Positions 7,657-16,214 of a stretch of 64,000 nt of DNA are shown here, piece by piece. How positions within the stretch are numbered: position 1 is the stretch's first letter; every line of letters starts with the position of its first letter. This DNA is from Janibacter sp. Soil728 (GTDB lineage: Bacteria; Actinomycetota; Actinomycetes; Actinomycetales; Dermatophilaceae), in the NCBI RefSeq assembly GCF_001428305.1, contig NZ_LMRZ01000001.1:372289-436288 (forward strand). The letters run 5' to 3'. The notes below the pieces were generated by a model that had not been told where the DNA came from, did no database searches, and worked only from the letters and a program-made list of their open reading frames with translations. The translations under genes and the position numbers were made by a program.

Positions 7657-9276
7657 TCAGTCGTGCTTGAGCTCGCTGCCCTCCATCTCGGGCAGCTCGT
7701 CGGTGTTGCCGTGCTGCTCGCGGATGGCCGCGAGGTCGGCGTCGTCTGCGGCGCCCAGCTCGAAGAGCCGTCCTGACTTGCGGTCGGCGAGGTACTCCTT
7801 CATCTCCTTGCGGACCTCCGGGAGCAGGATGTAGAGGGCGGCCAGGTTGATGAAGCCGCAGATGAAGAGGAAGGAGTCGGTGATCGTCAGGACCTGCCCG
7901 AAGGTCAGCACGGTGCCGATGACGGTGAAGGTGCAGAAGATCAGCCGGTAGATGTTGAGCGAGAGCCGCGTGTGGCCGAAGAAGAACTCCCAGGCCTTCT
8001 CGCCGTAGTAGCTCCACGTGACGAGCGTGGAGAAGGCGAAGAGCGCCACGGCGATCGCGAGGACCACGGGGAACCACGGCAGGAAGGTGGCGAAGGCGTC
8101 AGAGGTGAGGCTGACGCCGTCGGGGACGGGCCCACCGTCGATCACCTGGTCGATGCCGCCCTGGAAGGACGGGGCGTCGGCAATGATGATCGTCAGCGCG
8201 GTCATCGTGCAGATGATGACGGTGTCGATGAAGGGCTCCAGCAGAGCAACGAAGCCCTCGGAGACCGGCCGGCGCGTCTTGACCGGGGAGTGGGCGATCG
8301 GGGCCGAGCCGAGGCCGGCCTCGTTGGAGAATGCCGCGCGCTGGAACCCGACGATCAGGACTCCGACGAGACCGCCGAGCCCGGCCTGCGGGCTGAAGGC
8401 ACCCTGGAAGATGTCGACGACCGCAGCGGGGATGTGATCGAAGTTGGCGAGGATGACGAAGAGGCAGGCAATGACATAGGTGACGCCCATGAAGGGGACG
8501 AGCTTGCTCGTCACTCGGGCGATCGACTGGATCCCGCCGATGATGACGGCGGCCACGAGACCGGCCATGATCAGGCCGAAGATCAGCGAGGCGCCGTCCG
8601 AGCCGAGGAAGCCGTCACTGCCACCCGTGACCTCCTGGGCCTGCACGAAGGTCTGGTTGGCCTGGAACATGTTGCCGCCGCCGACGCCGAAGCCGAAGAT
8701 CGCGATGGCGAAGAGGCCGGTGAGGACCATCGCGGGGCCCTTGCCGAAGAGCCGGCCGAAGGCGACCGGCATGTACTTGAAGGGACCTCCGGAGAAGGTG
8801 CCGTCATCGTTCTGCTTGCGGTACTTCACACCCAGGGTGCACTCCGCGAACTTCGTCGCCATGCCGAGCAGCCCGCAGATGATCATCCAGAAGGTGGCAC
8901 CGGCTCCACCGAGCGCCATGGCGGCACCGACACCAGCGATGTTTCCGAGCCCGACCGTGCCGGACAGCGCAGAGGACAGGGCCTGGAAGTGGGTGATCTC
9001 GCCCGGGTCGTCGGCGCGCGAGAACTTCCCCCTGATGACCTCCGTGGAGAGCCTGAGGTAGCGCAGCTGTGGGAAGCCCAGCACCGCGGAGATGATCACT
9101 GCCGCGGTGACGAGCCAGAGCACCACGATCGGGATCTCGATGTCTCCAACAGGGAAGGCGTAGAAGACCCAGCCGGAGATCCACGCGGCGAAGGGCTCGA
9201 AAAAGGAGTCGATCGCGTCTTCGATGGCTGAGAGAGCCCCGCTGTCAGAGGCGGAAGCCAAGGTGAGTGCTGTCAT
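7657..9276 (-). CDS. Sodium:alanine symporter, AGCS family
   Basis: 539 residues with about ten or eleven hydrophobic segments. Carries the AGCS signature region SGTVGLGNIAGVGAAMALGG and, later, QRAAFSNEAGLGSAPIAHSP, which is characteristic of Na+/alanine (glycine) carriers. It imports alanine or glycine with sodium. The long charged C-terminus after the last helix (about 485-539) is cytoplasmic. The ATG at 9276 has no strong ribosome-binding site. The perfect palindrome GATCAC-CCT-GTGATC (9341-9355) lies upstream and could be its operator. Convergent with the SUFU-like gene. Confidence 0.9.
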   Translation of the reverse strand: MTALTLASASDSGALSAIEDAIDSFFEPFAAWISGWVFYAFPVGDIEIPIVVLWLVTAAVIISAVLGFPQLRYLRLSTEVIRGKFSRADDPGEITHFQALSSALSGTVGLGNIAGVGAAMALGGAGATFWMIICGLLGMATKFAECTLGVKYRKQNDDGTFSGGPFKYMPVAFGRLFGKGPAMVLTGLFAIAIFGFGVGGGNMFQANQTFVQAQEVTGGSDGFLGSDGASLIFGLIMAGLVAAVIIGGIQSIARVTSKLVPFMGVTYVIACLFVILANFDHIPAAVVDIFQGAFSPQAGLGGLVGVLIVGFQRAAFSNEAGLGSAPIAHSPVKTRRPVSEGFVALLEPFIDTVIICTMTALTIIIADAPSFQGGIDQVIDGGPVPDGVSLTSDAFATFLPWFPVVLAIAVALFAFSTLVTWSYYGEKAWEFFFGHTRLSLNIYRLIFCTFTVIGTVLTFGQVLTITDSFLFICGFINLAALYILLPEVRKEMKEYLADRKSGRLFELGAADDADLAAIREQHGNTDELPEMEGSELKHD

Positions 9277-9340
9277 GCATACGAGGAAAACAGCCCTGTC
9301 GGCCTGAGTGTCCGACCACCGGCTCCGAGAGCGGATTCGT

Positions 9341-9355
9341 GATCACCCTGTGATC
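9341..9355. promoter_or_regulatory. 15-bp palindrome upstream of the alanine symporter gene
   Basis: GATCAC, CCT, GTGATC form a perfect inverted repeat 65 bp before the symporter start and just past the MATE stop. A plausible operator; the binding protein is unknown. Confidence 0.35.
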
Positions 9356-9359
9356 TGAC

Positions 9360-10724
9360 TCACGTCCGACGGGTGCGCTGGGCGCCGGTCACCGCCCAGG
9401 CGTCTCCGCGGATGCGCCAGGCCATGAAGAGGCCGCGTACCGCCATGAAGACGGTGAAGGCGATCCACAGCGTGACGACGGCCGCCTCGGGACCGTGATC
9501 CCCGCCGATGGCGCGCGCGACGAGCACGACGGGCAGGTAGGCGACCAGGACCAGGGCCATCGACCCGGCCAGCCAGCGACCGTCGCCGGCACCGATGAGG
9601 ACGCCGTCGATGACGAAGACGTACCCGGCGAGCGGCTGGCCGAGGGCGACGACGACCAGCCCTGCGGCGATGGCGCTGCGCACGGCCGGGTCGTCGGTGA
9701 AGAGGGAGGGCAGCACCCGGTGCAGCGCGAGGACCACCGCGCCGAGAGCCACGCCGCCCCACACCCCCCACCGCACCATGAGTGTCGTGGCGGCGCGGGC
9801 ACCGCGCGCGTCACCGCTGCCGAGCTGTGCTCCGGTGAGCGCCTGGCCTGCGATGGCGAGCGCGTCGAGGGCGAACACGAGGAGCGACCAGATCGTCGTC
9901 GTCACCTGGTAGGACGCGAGCGGGACGTCGCCGAAGGACGCCGCCGCTGCGACCGTGAGCAGGATGACCGCGCGCAGGGCCAGGGTGCGGATGAGCAGCG
10001 GCAGACCGTCGAGCGCGGCCCCGATGACCCGGCCGACATGCGGGCGAAGGGAGGCCCCCGCCGCCCGACCTCCCCGCAGCACGACCACGAGCAGCGCGAG
10101 GGCCATGCCCCACTGGGCGATGACCGTGCCCCATGCGGCGCCGGCGATCCCCAGGTCCAGGCCGAGGACGAGGACCACCGAGAGGACGGCATTGGCACCG
10201 AATCCGGCGGTGGCGACGACGAGCGGGGTCCGGGTGTCCTGCAGCCCGCGCAGGATGCCGGTGGCGGCGAGCACGAGCAGCATTGCCGGGAGGCCGATGG
10301 CGCTCACGCGCAGGTAGATGACCGCCTGGTCGAGCGCGCCGGGGGAGGAGCTGAAGCCCTCGGCGAGCGGGCGGGCGCCGAGCCCGACGACGATGCCGGC
10401 CAACAACCCCAGTCCGCCGGCGAGCCACACGCCACCGACCCCGAGCTCGAGGGCTCCGCGCCGTGACCCGGCGCCGTACTGACGGGCGACGACGCTCGTG
10501 GTGCCGTAGGCGAGGAAGACGAAGATCCCTGCGGCAGTGAGGAGTACCGAGCTCGCCGCCCCGAGACCGGCGAGCGGGATGACGCCGAGCCGGCCGACGA
10601 CTGCCGCGTCGACCATGAGGAAGAGCGGCTCTGCCACGAGCGCGAGGAAGGCCGGCACGGCCAGACCGAGGATCTGGCGGGGGCCGGCGTGGATCGCGGC
10701 GGGTGGTGGGACGGACGCGGGCAT
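9360..10724 (-). CDS. MATE-family multidrug/organic cation exporter
   Basis: 454 residues, twelve predicted transmembrane segments in two homologous MatE halves. The N-terminal half begins GPRQILGLAVPAFLALVAEP, typical of the DinF-like branch. Exports organic compounds by Na+ or H+ antiport. I place the start at ATG 10724 (MPASVPPPAA) because the family starts about there; the open frame continues to 10838 but that extension is basic, low-complexity and runs into the inverted repeat at 10797-10881. The stop lies close to the symporter promoter region. Confidence 0.85.
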   Translation of the reverse strand: MPASVPPPAAIHAGPRQILGLAVPAFLALVAEPLFLMVDAAVVGRLGVIPLAGLGAASSVLLTAAGIFVFLAYGTTSVVARQYGAGSRRGALELGVGGVWLAGGLGLLAGIVVGLGARPLAEGFSSSPGALDQAVIYLRVSAIGLPAMLLVLAATGILRGLQDTRTPLVVATAGFGANAVLSVVLVLGLDLGIAGAAWGTVIAQWGMALALLVVVLRGGRAAGASLRPHVGRVIGAALDGLPLLIRTLALRAVILLTVAAAASFGDVPLASYQVTTTIWSLLVFALDALAIAGQALTGAQLGSGDARGARAATTLMVRWGVWGGVALGAVVLALHRVLPSLFTDDPAVRSAIAAGLVVVALGQPLAGYVFVIDGVLIGAGDGRWLAGSMALVLVAYLPVVLVARAIGGDHGPEAAVVTLWIAFTVFMAVRGLFMAWRIRGDAWAVTGAQRTRRT

Positions 10725-10796
10725 GCCGAGAACCCTACGGAGGGCGGGTCGGCGCGGACAGGGCCCCTTCACCAGAGGCGCTGTCAGTCGCTGGAA

Positions 10797-10881
10797 GGTT
10801 GTGTGTTGAACAGGGACTCGTGGTGCCTGCACGGCCATATACGCGGTGCCGGTAGCTGGAGTCCCACTTCAACACACAACC
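10797..10881. repeat. Long imperfect inverted repeat in a gene-free stretch
   Basis: Arms 10797-10819 and 10859-10881 match over 23 positions except for two bases, the first 14 (GGTTGTGTGTTGAA) perfectly. The 39-bp centre contains CCATATACGCGG. It is less GC-rich than its surroundings. The stretch from 10725 to 11123 holds no gene I can support; apart from this element I see only a CGAAGGG word at about 10891 and a short GC-rich inverted repeat near 10897-10922. It may be a miniature mobile element or a REP-like unit. Confidence 0.7.
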
Positions 10882-11123
10882 AACCCACGACGAAGGGCGG
10901 GACCCCGTGATCCGGGACTCCCGTCCACCGCGTCGGCACAGAGGTCGAAGTAGATCTCGAACTCGTGCGGCCTCGGGTGCCTGCAGGGGGAGCACCTCGT
11001 TCTCCTACCCACGCTGAGCGCTCACCGGGCGAGGCGGCGCAGGGGAGTCCTCCCCAGTGCCAGCCTCCCGCCGACTACGTAGAGTGGCCGCGTCATCGAC
11101 CACAGCAGCCAAAGGGGAGCGAC

Positions 11124-12116
11124 GTGCCGCCCACGAGCAGGATCAGCAAGGACCAGCTGGAGCGGGCCCGTAGCCTCGTCGCCTCGGTCGACAAGGGTTT
11201 CGAGGCCAAGGTCGTCGGCCAGAAGAGGCTGCGTGAGACCCTCCTCATCGGTCTGCTGACGAGCGGGCACGTCCTGCTCGAGTCCGTGCCGGGCCTGGCC
11301 AAGACCACCGCGGCGCACGCGCTCGCGACCGCGATCGGCGGGGCCTTCAAGCGCATCCAGTGCACGCCCGACCTGCTGCCCAGCGACATCGTCGGCACGC
11401 AGGTCTACGACGCCAGCCAGGGCAAGTTCGTCACCCAGCTCGGCCCGGTGCACGCCAACTTCGTCCTGCTCGACGAGATCAACCGAAGCTCTGCCAAGAC
11501 GCAGTCCGCGATGCTCGAGGCGATGCAGGAGCGTCAGACCTCCATCGGCGGCCAGGTCTTCAAGCTCCCCGAGCCCTTCCTCGTCCTCGCGACGCAGAAC
11601 CCCATCGAGCAGGAGGGCACCTACGTCCTGCCCGAGGCGCAGCTCGACCGCTTCATGCTCAAGGACCTGCTCGACTACCCCAGCCCGGCGGAGGAGGCCG
11701 AGGTCGTGCGCCGCATCGATGCGGGCGTCTTCGACCAGCCCGACCGCGCGATGATCGACGTCGCCGACGCCCGTGAGCTGCAGCGGCTGGCAGCCTCGGT
11801 CTACCTGGACAAGGCGATCCTCGACTACATCACCTTCATCGTCGCGGCGACCCGCGCCCCGGGCAAGGTCATGCCTCCGGAGATGGCTCGCTATGTCGAG
11901 ATCGGCGCGAGCCCCCGTGCGTCGATCGCCTTCGCCAAGGCCTCGCGCGCCGCTGCCCTGCTCCAGGGCCGCGACCACGTGATCCCCGAGGACGTGCGCC
12001 ACCTGGCCCACCGCGTGCTGCGCCACCGCGTGCTGCTCACCTACGAGGCCACCGCCGACGACGTGCGCGTCGAGACGATCATCGACGCGGTCGTGCGCGC
12101 CGTGCGCACCCCGTAG
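11124..12116 (+). CDS. MoxR-family AAA+ ATPase
   Basis: 330 residues. Walker A region LLESVPGLAKTT (about 51-62), Walker B FVLLDEINR, sensor 1 LATQNPIEQEGTYVLPEAQL and the C-terminal lid domain give a clear MoxR protein. These act as chaperone-like ATPases that insert cofactors or remodel partners carrying vWA domains. GTG 11124 follows AAAGGGGAG with good spacing; the open frame extends upstream to 10965 but lacks a better signal. The usual first Gly of Walker A (GVPGLAKT) is Ser here. It heads an operon with DUF58 and two vWA proteins, the standard MoxR partners. Confidence 0.92.
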   Translation: MPPTSRISKDQLERARSLVASVDKGFEAKVVGQKRLRETLLIGLLTSGHVLLESVPGLAKTTAAHALATAIGGAFKRIQCTPDLLPSDIVGTQVYDASQGKFVTQLGPVHANFVLLDEINRSSAKTQSAMLEAMQERQTSIGGQVFKLPEPFLVLATQNPIEQEGTYVLPEAQLDRFMLKDLLDYPSPAEEAEVVRRIDAGVFDQPDRAMIDVADARELQRLAASVYLDKAILDYITFIVAATRAPGKVMPPEMARYVEIGASPRASIAFAKASRAAALLQGRDHVIPEDVRHLAHRVLRHRVLLTYEATADDVRVETIIDAVVRAVRTP

Positions 12117-12124
12117 AGGTCGCC

Positions 12125-13006
12125 ATGACCCGCCTCGTCCACCAGGTCCAGGGCAAGCTGTCGATCCACGTCCGACGTCGCTCGGTCGCGCTGCTCGACG
12201 GTGGGTACGCCTCTGTCCACAAGGGGCGGTCGATGGACTTCGACGACCTGCGCGAGTACGCCTACGGTGACGACATCCGAGACATCGACTGGCGTGCCTC
12301 GGCGCGGCACGGCTCGATGCTCATCAAGCGCTATGTCGCGGAGCGGCACTTCTCGCTCATCATCGTGATGCCTGCCGGTCAGGAGATGGCCGCGACCGCC
12401 GCAGGCGGTGAGCCCAAGCGGGACATCGCGGTGATGGCTGCCGGTGTCCTGGGGTGGTTGGCCATCCGTCACGGCGATGACGTCTCGATGATCAGCGGGG
12501 GCCCCGGCCGGATCCACGCCACCCGCACCCGCAGCTCAGAGGGTCACCTCGAGATGCTCCTGCAGGAGGCGCTGACCCTCTCCCAGCCGGACTCACCCCC
12601 TTCGGACCTGCCGGGACTGCTGCGGCACGTCAGTCGCAATGTCAGGGGACGCAAGGTCCTGCTCGTCATCGCCGACGACGGCGTGGAGCCCGCCGAGGTC
12701 GAGGACGTGCTGCGCACGCTGCGGCTGCGCCACGAGGTGCTGTGGGTCGACGTCGCGGACCTCGATCCGCTCGGGGTCGCGCCCGACACGCTGGTGCGCG
12801 ATGTCGCGGCCGATCACACGCTGCCCGACCTGCTGGCCACCGACCGACGACTGGCCGAGGAGTTCGGCCGTTCGGAGAGCACCCGACGATCGGATGTGGA
12901 GACCATGCTGCGCCGCACGGACATCTCCTCTGCCCGCGCTGGCCACACCGACGAGGTCGTGCCGATGATCGTGCGCATGCTCGAGAAGAGGCGACGTGGA
13001 CGCTGA
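12125..13006 (+). CDS. DUF58 domain protein of the MoxR operon
   Basis: 293 residues. Contains the DUF58 signature SMDFDDLREYAYGDDIRDID followed by WRASARHG (about 36-64), then a vWA-like region with HVSRNVRGRKVLLVIADDG. Soluble, with no membrane helix, unlike the longer DUF58 proteins of many actinobacteria. Family members act with MoxR ATPases, possibly as substrates; the biochemical role is unknown. It starts 8 bp after moxR and its stop overlaps the GTG of the next gene. Confidence 0.85.
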   Translation: MTRLVHQVQGKLSIHVRRRSVALLDGGYASVHKGRSMDFDDLREYAYGDDIRDIDWRASARHGSMLIKRYVAERHFSLIIVMPAGQEMAATAAGGEPKRDIAVMAAGVLGWLAIRHGDDVSMISGGPGRIHATRTRSSEGHLEMLLQEALTLSQPDSPPSDLPGLLRHVSRNVRGRKVLLVIADDGVEPAEVEDVLRTLRLRHEVLWVDVADLDPLGVAPDTLVRDVAADHTLPDLLATDRRLAEEFGRSESTRRSDVETMLRRTDISSARAGHTDEVVPMIVRMLEKRRRGR

Positions 13007-13469
13007 CCCGATCTACCTCGCCCCTCAGGACTACTCCATCACCTGGCCGGTGCTGGGTGGCTTCATCATCTTCGGACTCATCCTCTGGGCCGTCGCGATC
13101 TGGCTCCTCACCCGCCGGCCCGAGCCGGAGGGCGGGCGCGGCTCCCTCCCGCCGGCCGCGCTGCTCAAGCTGCGCCGTGACGCCCTTCGCCGCATCGACG
13201 AGATCGACAAGGCCGTGCGGTCGGACACGATGCCGGCTCGCCGCGGTCACCACGAGCTGTCCAAGGTCGTGCGCGCCTTCGTCAGCAGCGCCAGCGGGCT
13301 CAAGGCGGAGACGATGACCGCCAGCGACCTCCGCGAGCGCGGGCCGGCACACCTGGCCACGCTCATCGAGGAGTTCTACCCGCGCCAGTTCGGTGCGGTG
13401 GAGGCCGACTCGAGCGGCTTCCCGCGCTCGGCCGCGGCGGCTCGCGATGTCGTCGGGGGGTGGTCGTGA
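12996..13469 (+). CDS. Small membrane protein of the MoxR operon (DUF4381-like position)
   Basis: 157 residues. One transmembrane helix at about 18-39 (WPVLGGFIIFGLILWAVAIW), then a cytoplasmic helical domain with LRRDALRRIDEIDKAVRSD. It occupies the position where Bat-type operons have a small DUF4381-like membrane protein, but similarity is by layout rather than a motif. GTG start lies inside the end of the DUF58 gene (11-bp overlap), and its TGA shares a base with the ATG of the next gene (TGATG). Likely part of a MoxR/vWA membrane complex. Confidence 0.6.
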   Translation: MDADPIYLAPQDYSITWPVLGGFIIFGLILWAVAIWLLTRRPEPEGGRGSLPPAALLKLRRDALRRIDEIDKAVRSDTMPARRGHHELSKVVRAFVSSASGLKAETMTASDLRERGPAHLATLIEEFYPRQFGAVEADSSGFPRSAAAARDVVGGWS

Positions 13470-14452
13470 TGGGGTTGACCTGGTGGTGGCTGACCCTGAT
13501 CGTCATCCTCGCGACGCTCCTCGTGGCGGGCGTCGGCTGGTGGGTCGCCGGGCGGGAGACGCCGTCCACGGATGCCGTGCTCATCGCCCACACCCGCCGG
13601 CTCACCCGGCTGCCCGCCTACCGGGCGGCCTTGGCCCGCCAGCGGGTGCGTCTCCTCGGCCTCGGTGTACTCATCGCGCTGGTCGTGCTCCCGATCGCCG
13701 TCGCCGCCGGCCGCCCCGGGACGACGGAGACGATCGACCCGGAGAAGAACAACCGGGACATCATGCTGTGCCTCGACGTGTCGGGGTCGATGTACCGGAC
13801 CGACAAGGCGGTTCTCGAGGACTTCGCCGAGATCGTCAAGAACTTCCGCGGCGAGCGGATCGGGCTGGTGCTCTGGAACAACCAGGCAGTGACCGCCTTC
13901 CCCCTCACCGACGACTACGACCTCGTCGAGGAGCAGCTGACCGGTTATGCCGACGGCTTCTCGCTCTTCGGCGGGGGGGAGTACGACCCGACCGACGGCA
14001 CCTTCAACGAGCGGATCTACGCCAGCTCCCTCTCCGGGGACGGGCTGGCCAGCTGCGTCTACAACTTCGACCACGTCGACCAGAAGCGCCCGAGGGCGAT
14101 CATCCTGGGCACCGACAACGAGGTCCACGGCAGCGGTGTCTACACCATCGACGAGGCCGCCACGCTCGCCAAGGAGCGCAATGTCCGCGTCTACGGGCTC
14201 AACCCCCTCCCATACGGCCCCAACCACAGCGAGCTGTCCGCAGCCACCGAGAAGACCGGCGGTCGTACGTGGGGGCTCGACCAGGCCGGCGCGACCGACG
14301 AGGTGACCAGCAACATCGACAAGCTCGAGGCCGCCCGGCTGCCCGACGTGGCCCCCGTGCACGTCCGCACCGACCTGCCGACCATCTGGCTGAGCCTGGG
14401 CCTGCTGGGACTCATCGGGCTCTACCCGCTCCTGTGGTGGTGGCGCCGATGA
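13469..14452 (+). CDS. vWA-domain membrane protein with intact MIDAS (BatA-like)
   Basis: 327 residues. N-terminal helix (about 4-26), a second at about 61-80, a von Willebrand factor A domain (about 95-290) and a C-terminal helix (LGLLGLIGLYPLLWWWRR). The metal-binding MIDAS motif DVSGSM is at about 103-108, supporting divalent-ion-dependent binding. In Bat operons these proteins are partners of MoxR. ATG 13469 overlaps the previous stop and has GGGGGGTGG before it. Its TGA overlaps the ATG of the second vWA gene. Confidence 0.85.
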   Translation: MGLTWWWLTLIVILATLLVAGVGWWVAGRETPSTDAVLIAHTRRLTRLPAYRAALARQRVRLLGLGVLIALVVLPIAVAAGRPGTTETIDPEKNNRDIMLCLDVSGSMYRTDKAVLEDFAEIVKNFRGERIGLVLWNNQAVTAFPLTDDYDLVEEQLTGYADGFSLFGGGEYDPTDGTFNERIYASSLSGDGLASCVYNFDHVDQKRPRAIILGTDNEVHGSGVYTIDEAATLAKERNVRVYGLNPLPYGPNHSELSAATEKTGGRTWGLDQAGATDEVTSNIDKLEAARLPDVAPVHVRTDLPTIWLSLGLLGLIGLYPLLWWWRR

Positions 14453-15420
14453 GCTGGCACCCCGTCATCCCCTGGCCGCTGATCGTCGTCGCCGGGCTGC
14501 TGCTCGTCGGCTTCACCGGCTGGCGACTGGTCGCCGAGTCCCGCCACCGGGTGCGGTGGGGACTGCGGGTCGCGACCAGCCTGGCCATGGTCGTCGCGCT
14601 GCTGGGACCTGCCGTCAACGGTGCGATCGCCCGGCAGGCCGCCTCCGACGTCAACGTCTTCTTCGTCGTCGACACGACGACCTCGGCGATGGCCCGGGAC
14701 TACGGCGAGGGCCGCCCCCGGCTGGAGGGCTACCGCGAGGACATCGCCAAGATCCAGGAAGAGATGCCCGGGGCCCGGTTCTCGATCATCACCTTCGACT
14801 TCGCTGCCCGGGTGGTCATGCCGCTCACGACGGACACCCAGGCGCTGAAGACCGCGACCGAGAACCTGCGGGCGGAGGACAGCCAGTACTCGGGCGGATC
14901 CTCGGTGACGGTCGCCCAGGACCGGCTCAAGAAGACCCTCGAGGGGACCAAGGAGCGCCAGCCCGAGCGGTCACGGATCGTCTTCTACCTCGGCGACGGC
15001 GAGCAGACCTCGTCCGACGAGCCGGCCCCCTTCGACCTGCCCGACCTCGTCGACGGCGGCGCCGTCCTCGGGTACGGCACCGCGCAGGGCGCGCAGATGG
15101 CCAAGACCGAGGCCGACGGGAGCACCAGCGGTGATGTCACGGACAGCGCCGGCAAACCGGGCGTGAGCACGATCGACGAGAAGCGCCTGGAGGAGATCGC
15201 CAAGCAGCTCGACGTGCCGTACACGCACCGCACCGGTGGTGACATCGCACCGGCGATGGAGGATGCCGACCCCGGCACGACGGTGGCGGGTGCGGGCGCC
15301 TCGATCGAGACCTACACCTCGCTGGTGTGGATCGCGGCGCTGGTGATGGCGGCGCTGCTCCTCGTCGACCTCTTCCTCGTCACCCGTGAGATCGGCCGAC
15401 TGCGAAGGGTGGAGCCATGA
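14449..15420 (+). CDS. Second vWA-domain membrane protein (BatB-like), variant MIDAS
   Basis: 323 residues. Two N-terminal helices (about 11-25 and 39-57), a vWA domain (about 68-270) and a C-terminal helix (about 288-308). The MIDAS position reads DTTTSAM rather than the classical DxSxS; D and the last Ser are kept and the first Ser is Thr, so metal binding is still possible. The domain carries an insertion rich in Glu/Asp/Thr around EADGSTSGDVTDSAG. ATGA overlap with the gene before and with the gene after, indicating coupled translation within the MoxR operon. Confidence 0.8.
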   Translation: MSWHPVIPWPLIVVAGLLLVGFTGWRLVAESRHRVRWGLRVATSLAMVVALLGPAVNGAIARQAASDVNVFFVVDTTTSAMARDYGEGRPRLEGYREDIAKIQEEMPGARFSIITFDFAARVVMPLTTDTQALKTATENLRAEDSQYSGGSSVTVAQDRLKKTLEGTKERQPERSRIVFYLGDGEQTSSDEPAPFDLPDLVDGGAVLGYGTAQGAQMAKTEADGSTSGDVTDSAGKPGVSTIDEKRLEEIAKQLDVPYTHRTGGDIAPAMEDADPGTTVAGAGASIETYTSLVWIAALVMAALLLVDLFLVTREIGRLRRVEP

Positions 15421-16166
15421 GTCCCGACAGGCCCACGGTGGAACCCCGCCTGCGGCGGCGCCGGCGGCTGATCTGGGCCACGATCCTGCCCGCGATCATC
15501 CTGCTCGTGCTGGCCGCACGGTTCCTCACCCTGCCGATCAACATGGGGCAGGCACAGGAGGCCCACGGCGGTGACGACGGCGCCGGGATGGTGAGCGCGG
15601 CCGACAAGCTGCACGTCCTCAACATCGTCGAGCGGTGGCGCGCTCCCTTCGTCGAGGGGACCGGCAAGTCGATCTCCGGCGACCTCGAAGGGGGTCGGGC
15701 CGACCTCGAGACAGCCCTGGCCCGGACCGGCAACCCGCAGGACGACTGCACCGTGCGGACCAACCTCGTCATCACGATCTCCCAGCAGTCGGACAAGGCC
15801 AAGGAGGACGGCGACGCGGCCCGCGAGAAGGCCCTCGCCGAGGAGGCCCTCAAGCTCATCGAGGACGGACCCGAAGGCTGCCTGGACGGCTCCGACGACG
15901 GCAACGCCGGCGACGCCGGGCGCAAGCAGCAGGAGCAGAAGGACAAGCTCGAGGAGCAGACGGGCAAGGGCGAGAAGCAGGAGCCCAAGGACCCCGACGA
16001 CTCGAAGGACAAGAAGGAGCCGGGTGAGGGGACCGAGGAGAAGAAGGACCCCAAGCAGAAGGAGCTCGAGGACCGCAACCAGACCGGTCAGAAGGAGGCC
16101 GACGCCAACCGGCGCGAGGAAGAGGGCCAGGACAAGGGCAGCGACGGCGTCGACAAGCCCTGGTGA
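15417..16166 (+). CDS. Membrane-anchored charged-tail protein closing the MoxR operon
   Basis: 249 residues. One N-terminal helix (about 20-40, IWATILPAIILLVLAARFL), a folded extracytoplasmic domain with two cysteines (DDCTVRT and EGCLDG) that could form a disulfide, and a long Lys/Glu/Asp/Gln-rich tail (about 165-249). The position and the charged tail recall BatC-like proteins, but I see no clear TPR repeat. Overlaps the preceding vWA gene by ATGA. Function unknown; probably an accessory subunit of the same complex. Confidence 0.65.
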   Translation: MSPDRPTVEPRLRRRRRLIWATILPAIILLVLAARFLTLPINMGQAQEAHGGDDGAGMVSAADKLHVLNIVERWRAPFVEGTGKSISGDLEGGRADLETALARTGNPQDDCTVRTNLVITISQQSDKAKEDGDAAREKALAEEALKLIEDGPEGCLDGSDDGNAGDAGRKQQEQKDKLEEQTGKGEKQEPKDPDDSKDKKEPGEGTEEKKDPKQKELEDRNQTGQKEADANRREEEGQDKGSDGVDKPW

Positions 16167-16214
16167 CCCCCCTTCGCCCGCACGACCTCAAGGAGATGCG
16201 GCCTGAGGGGCGGG

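Noticed and set aside
10935-10985. Minus-strand peptide PHEFEIYFDL resembling the C-terminus of type I glutamine synthetase
   Set aside because: Only about ten residues match, the sequence upstream in that frame shows no further similarity, and no start or domain is present. Too short to call a glnA remnant.
12996-16166. Magnesium-chelatase or gas-vesicle type MoxR/vWA operon
   Set aside because: No BchI/BchD-like fusion and no gas-vesicle gene is present; the DUF58 plus two membrane vWA proteins fit the Bat-like arrangement better.
16167-16214. Possible terminator between the MoxR operon and the GntR gene
   Set aside because: CCTCA and TGAGG segments exist, but the stem is short and imperfect and not supported as a hairpin.
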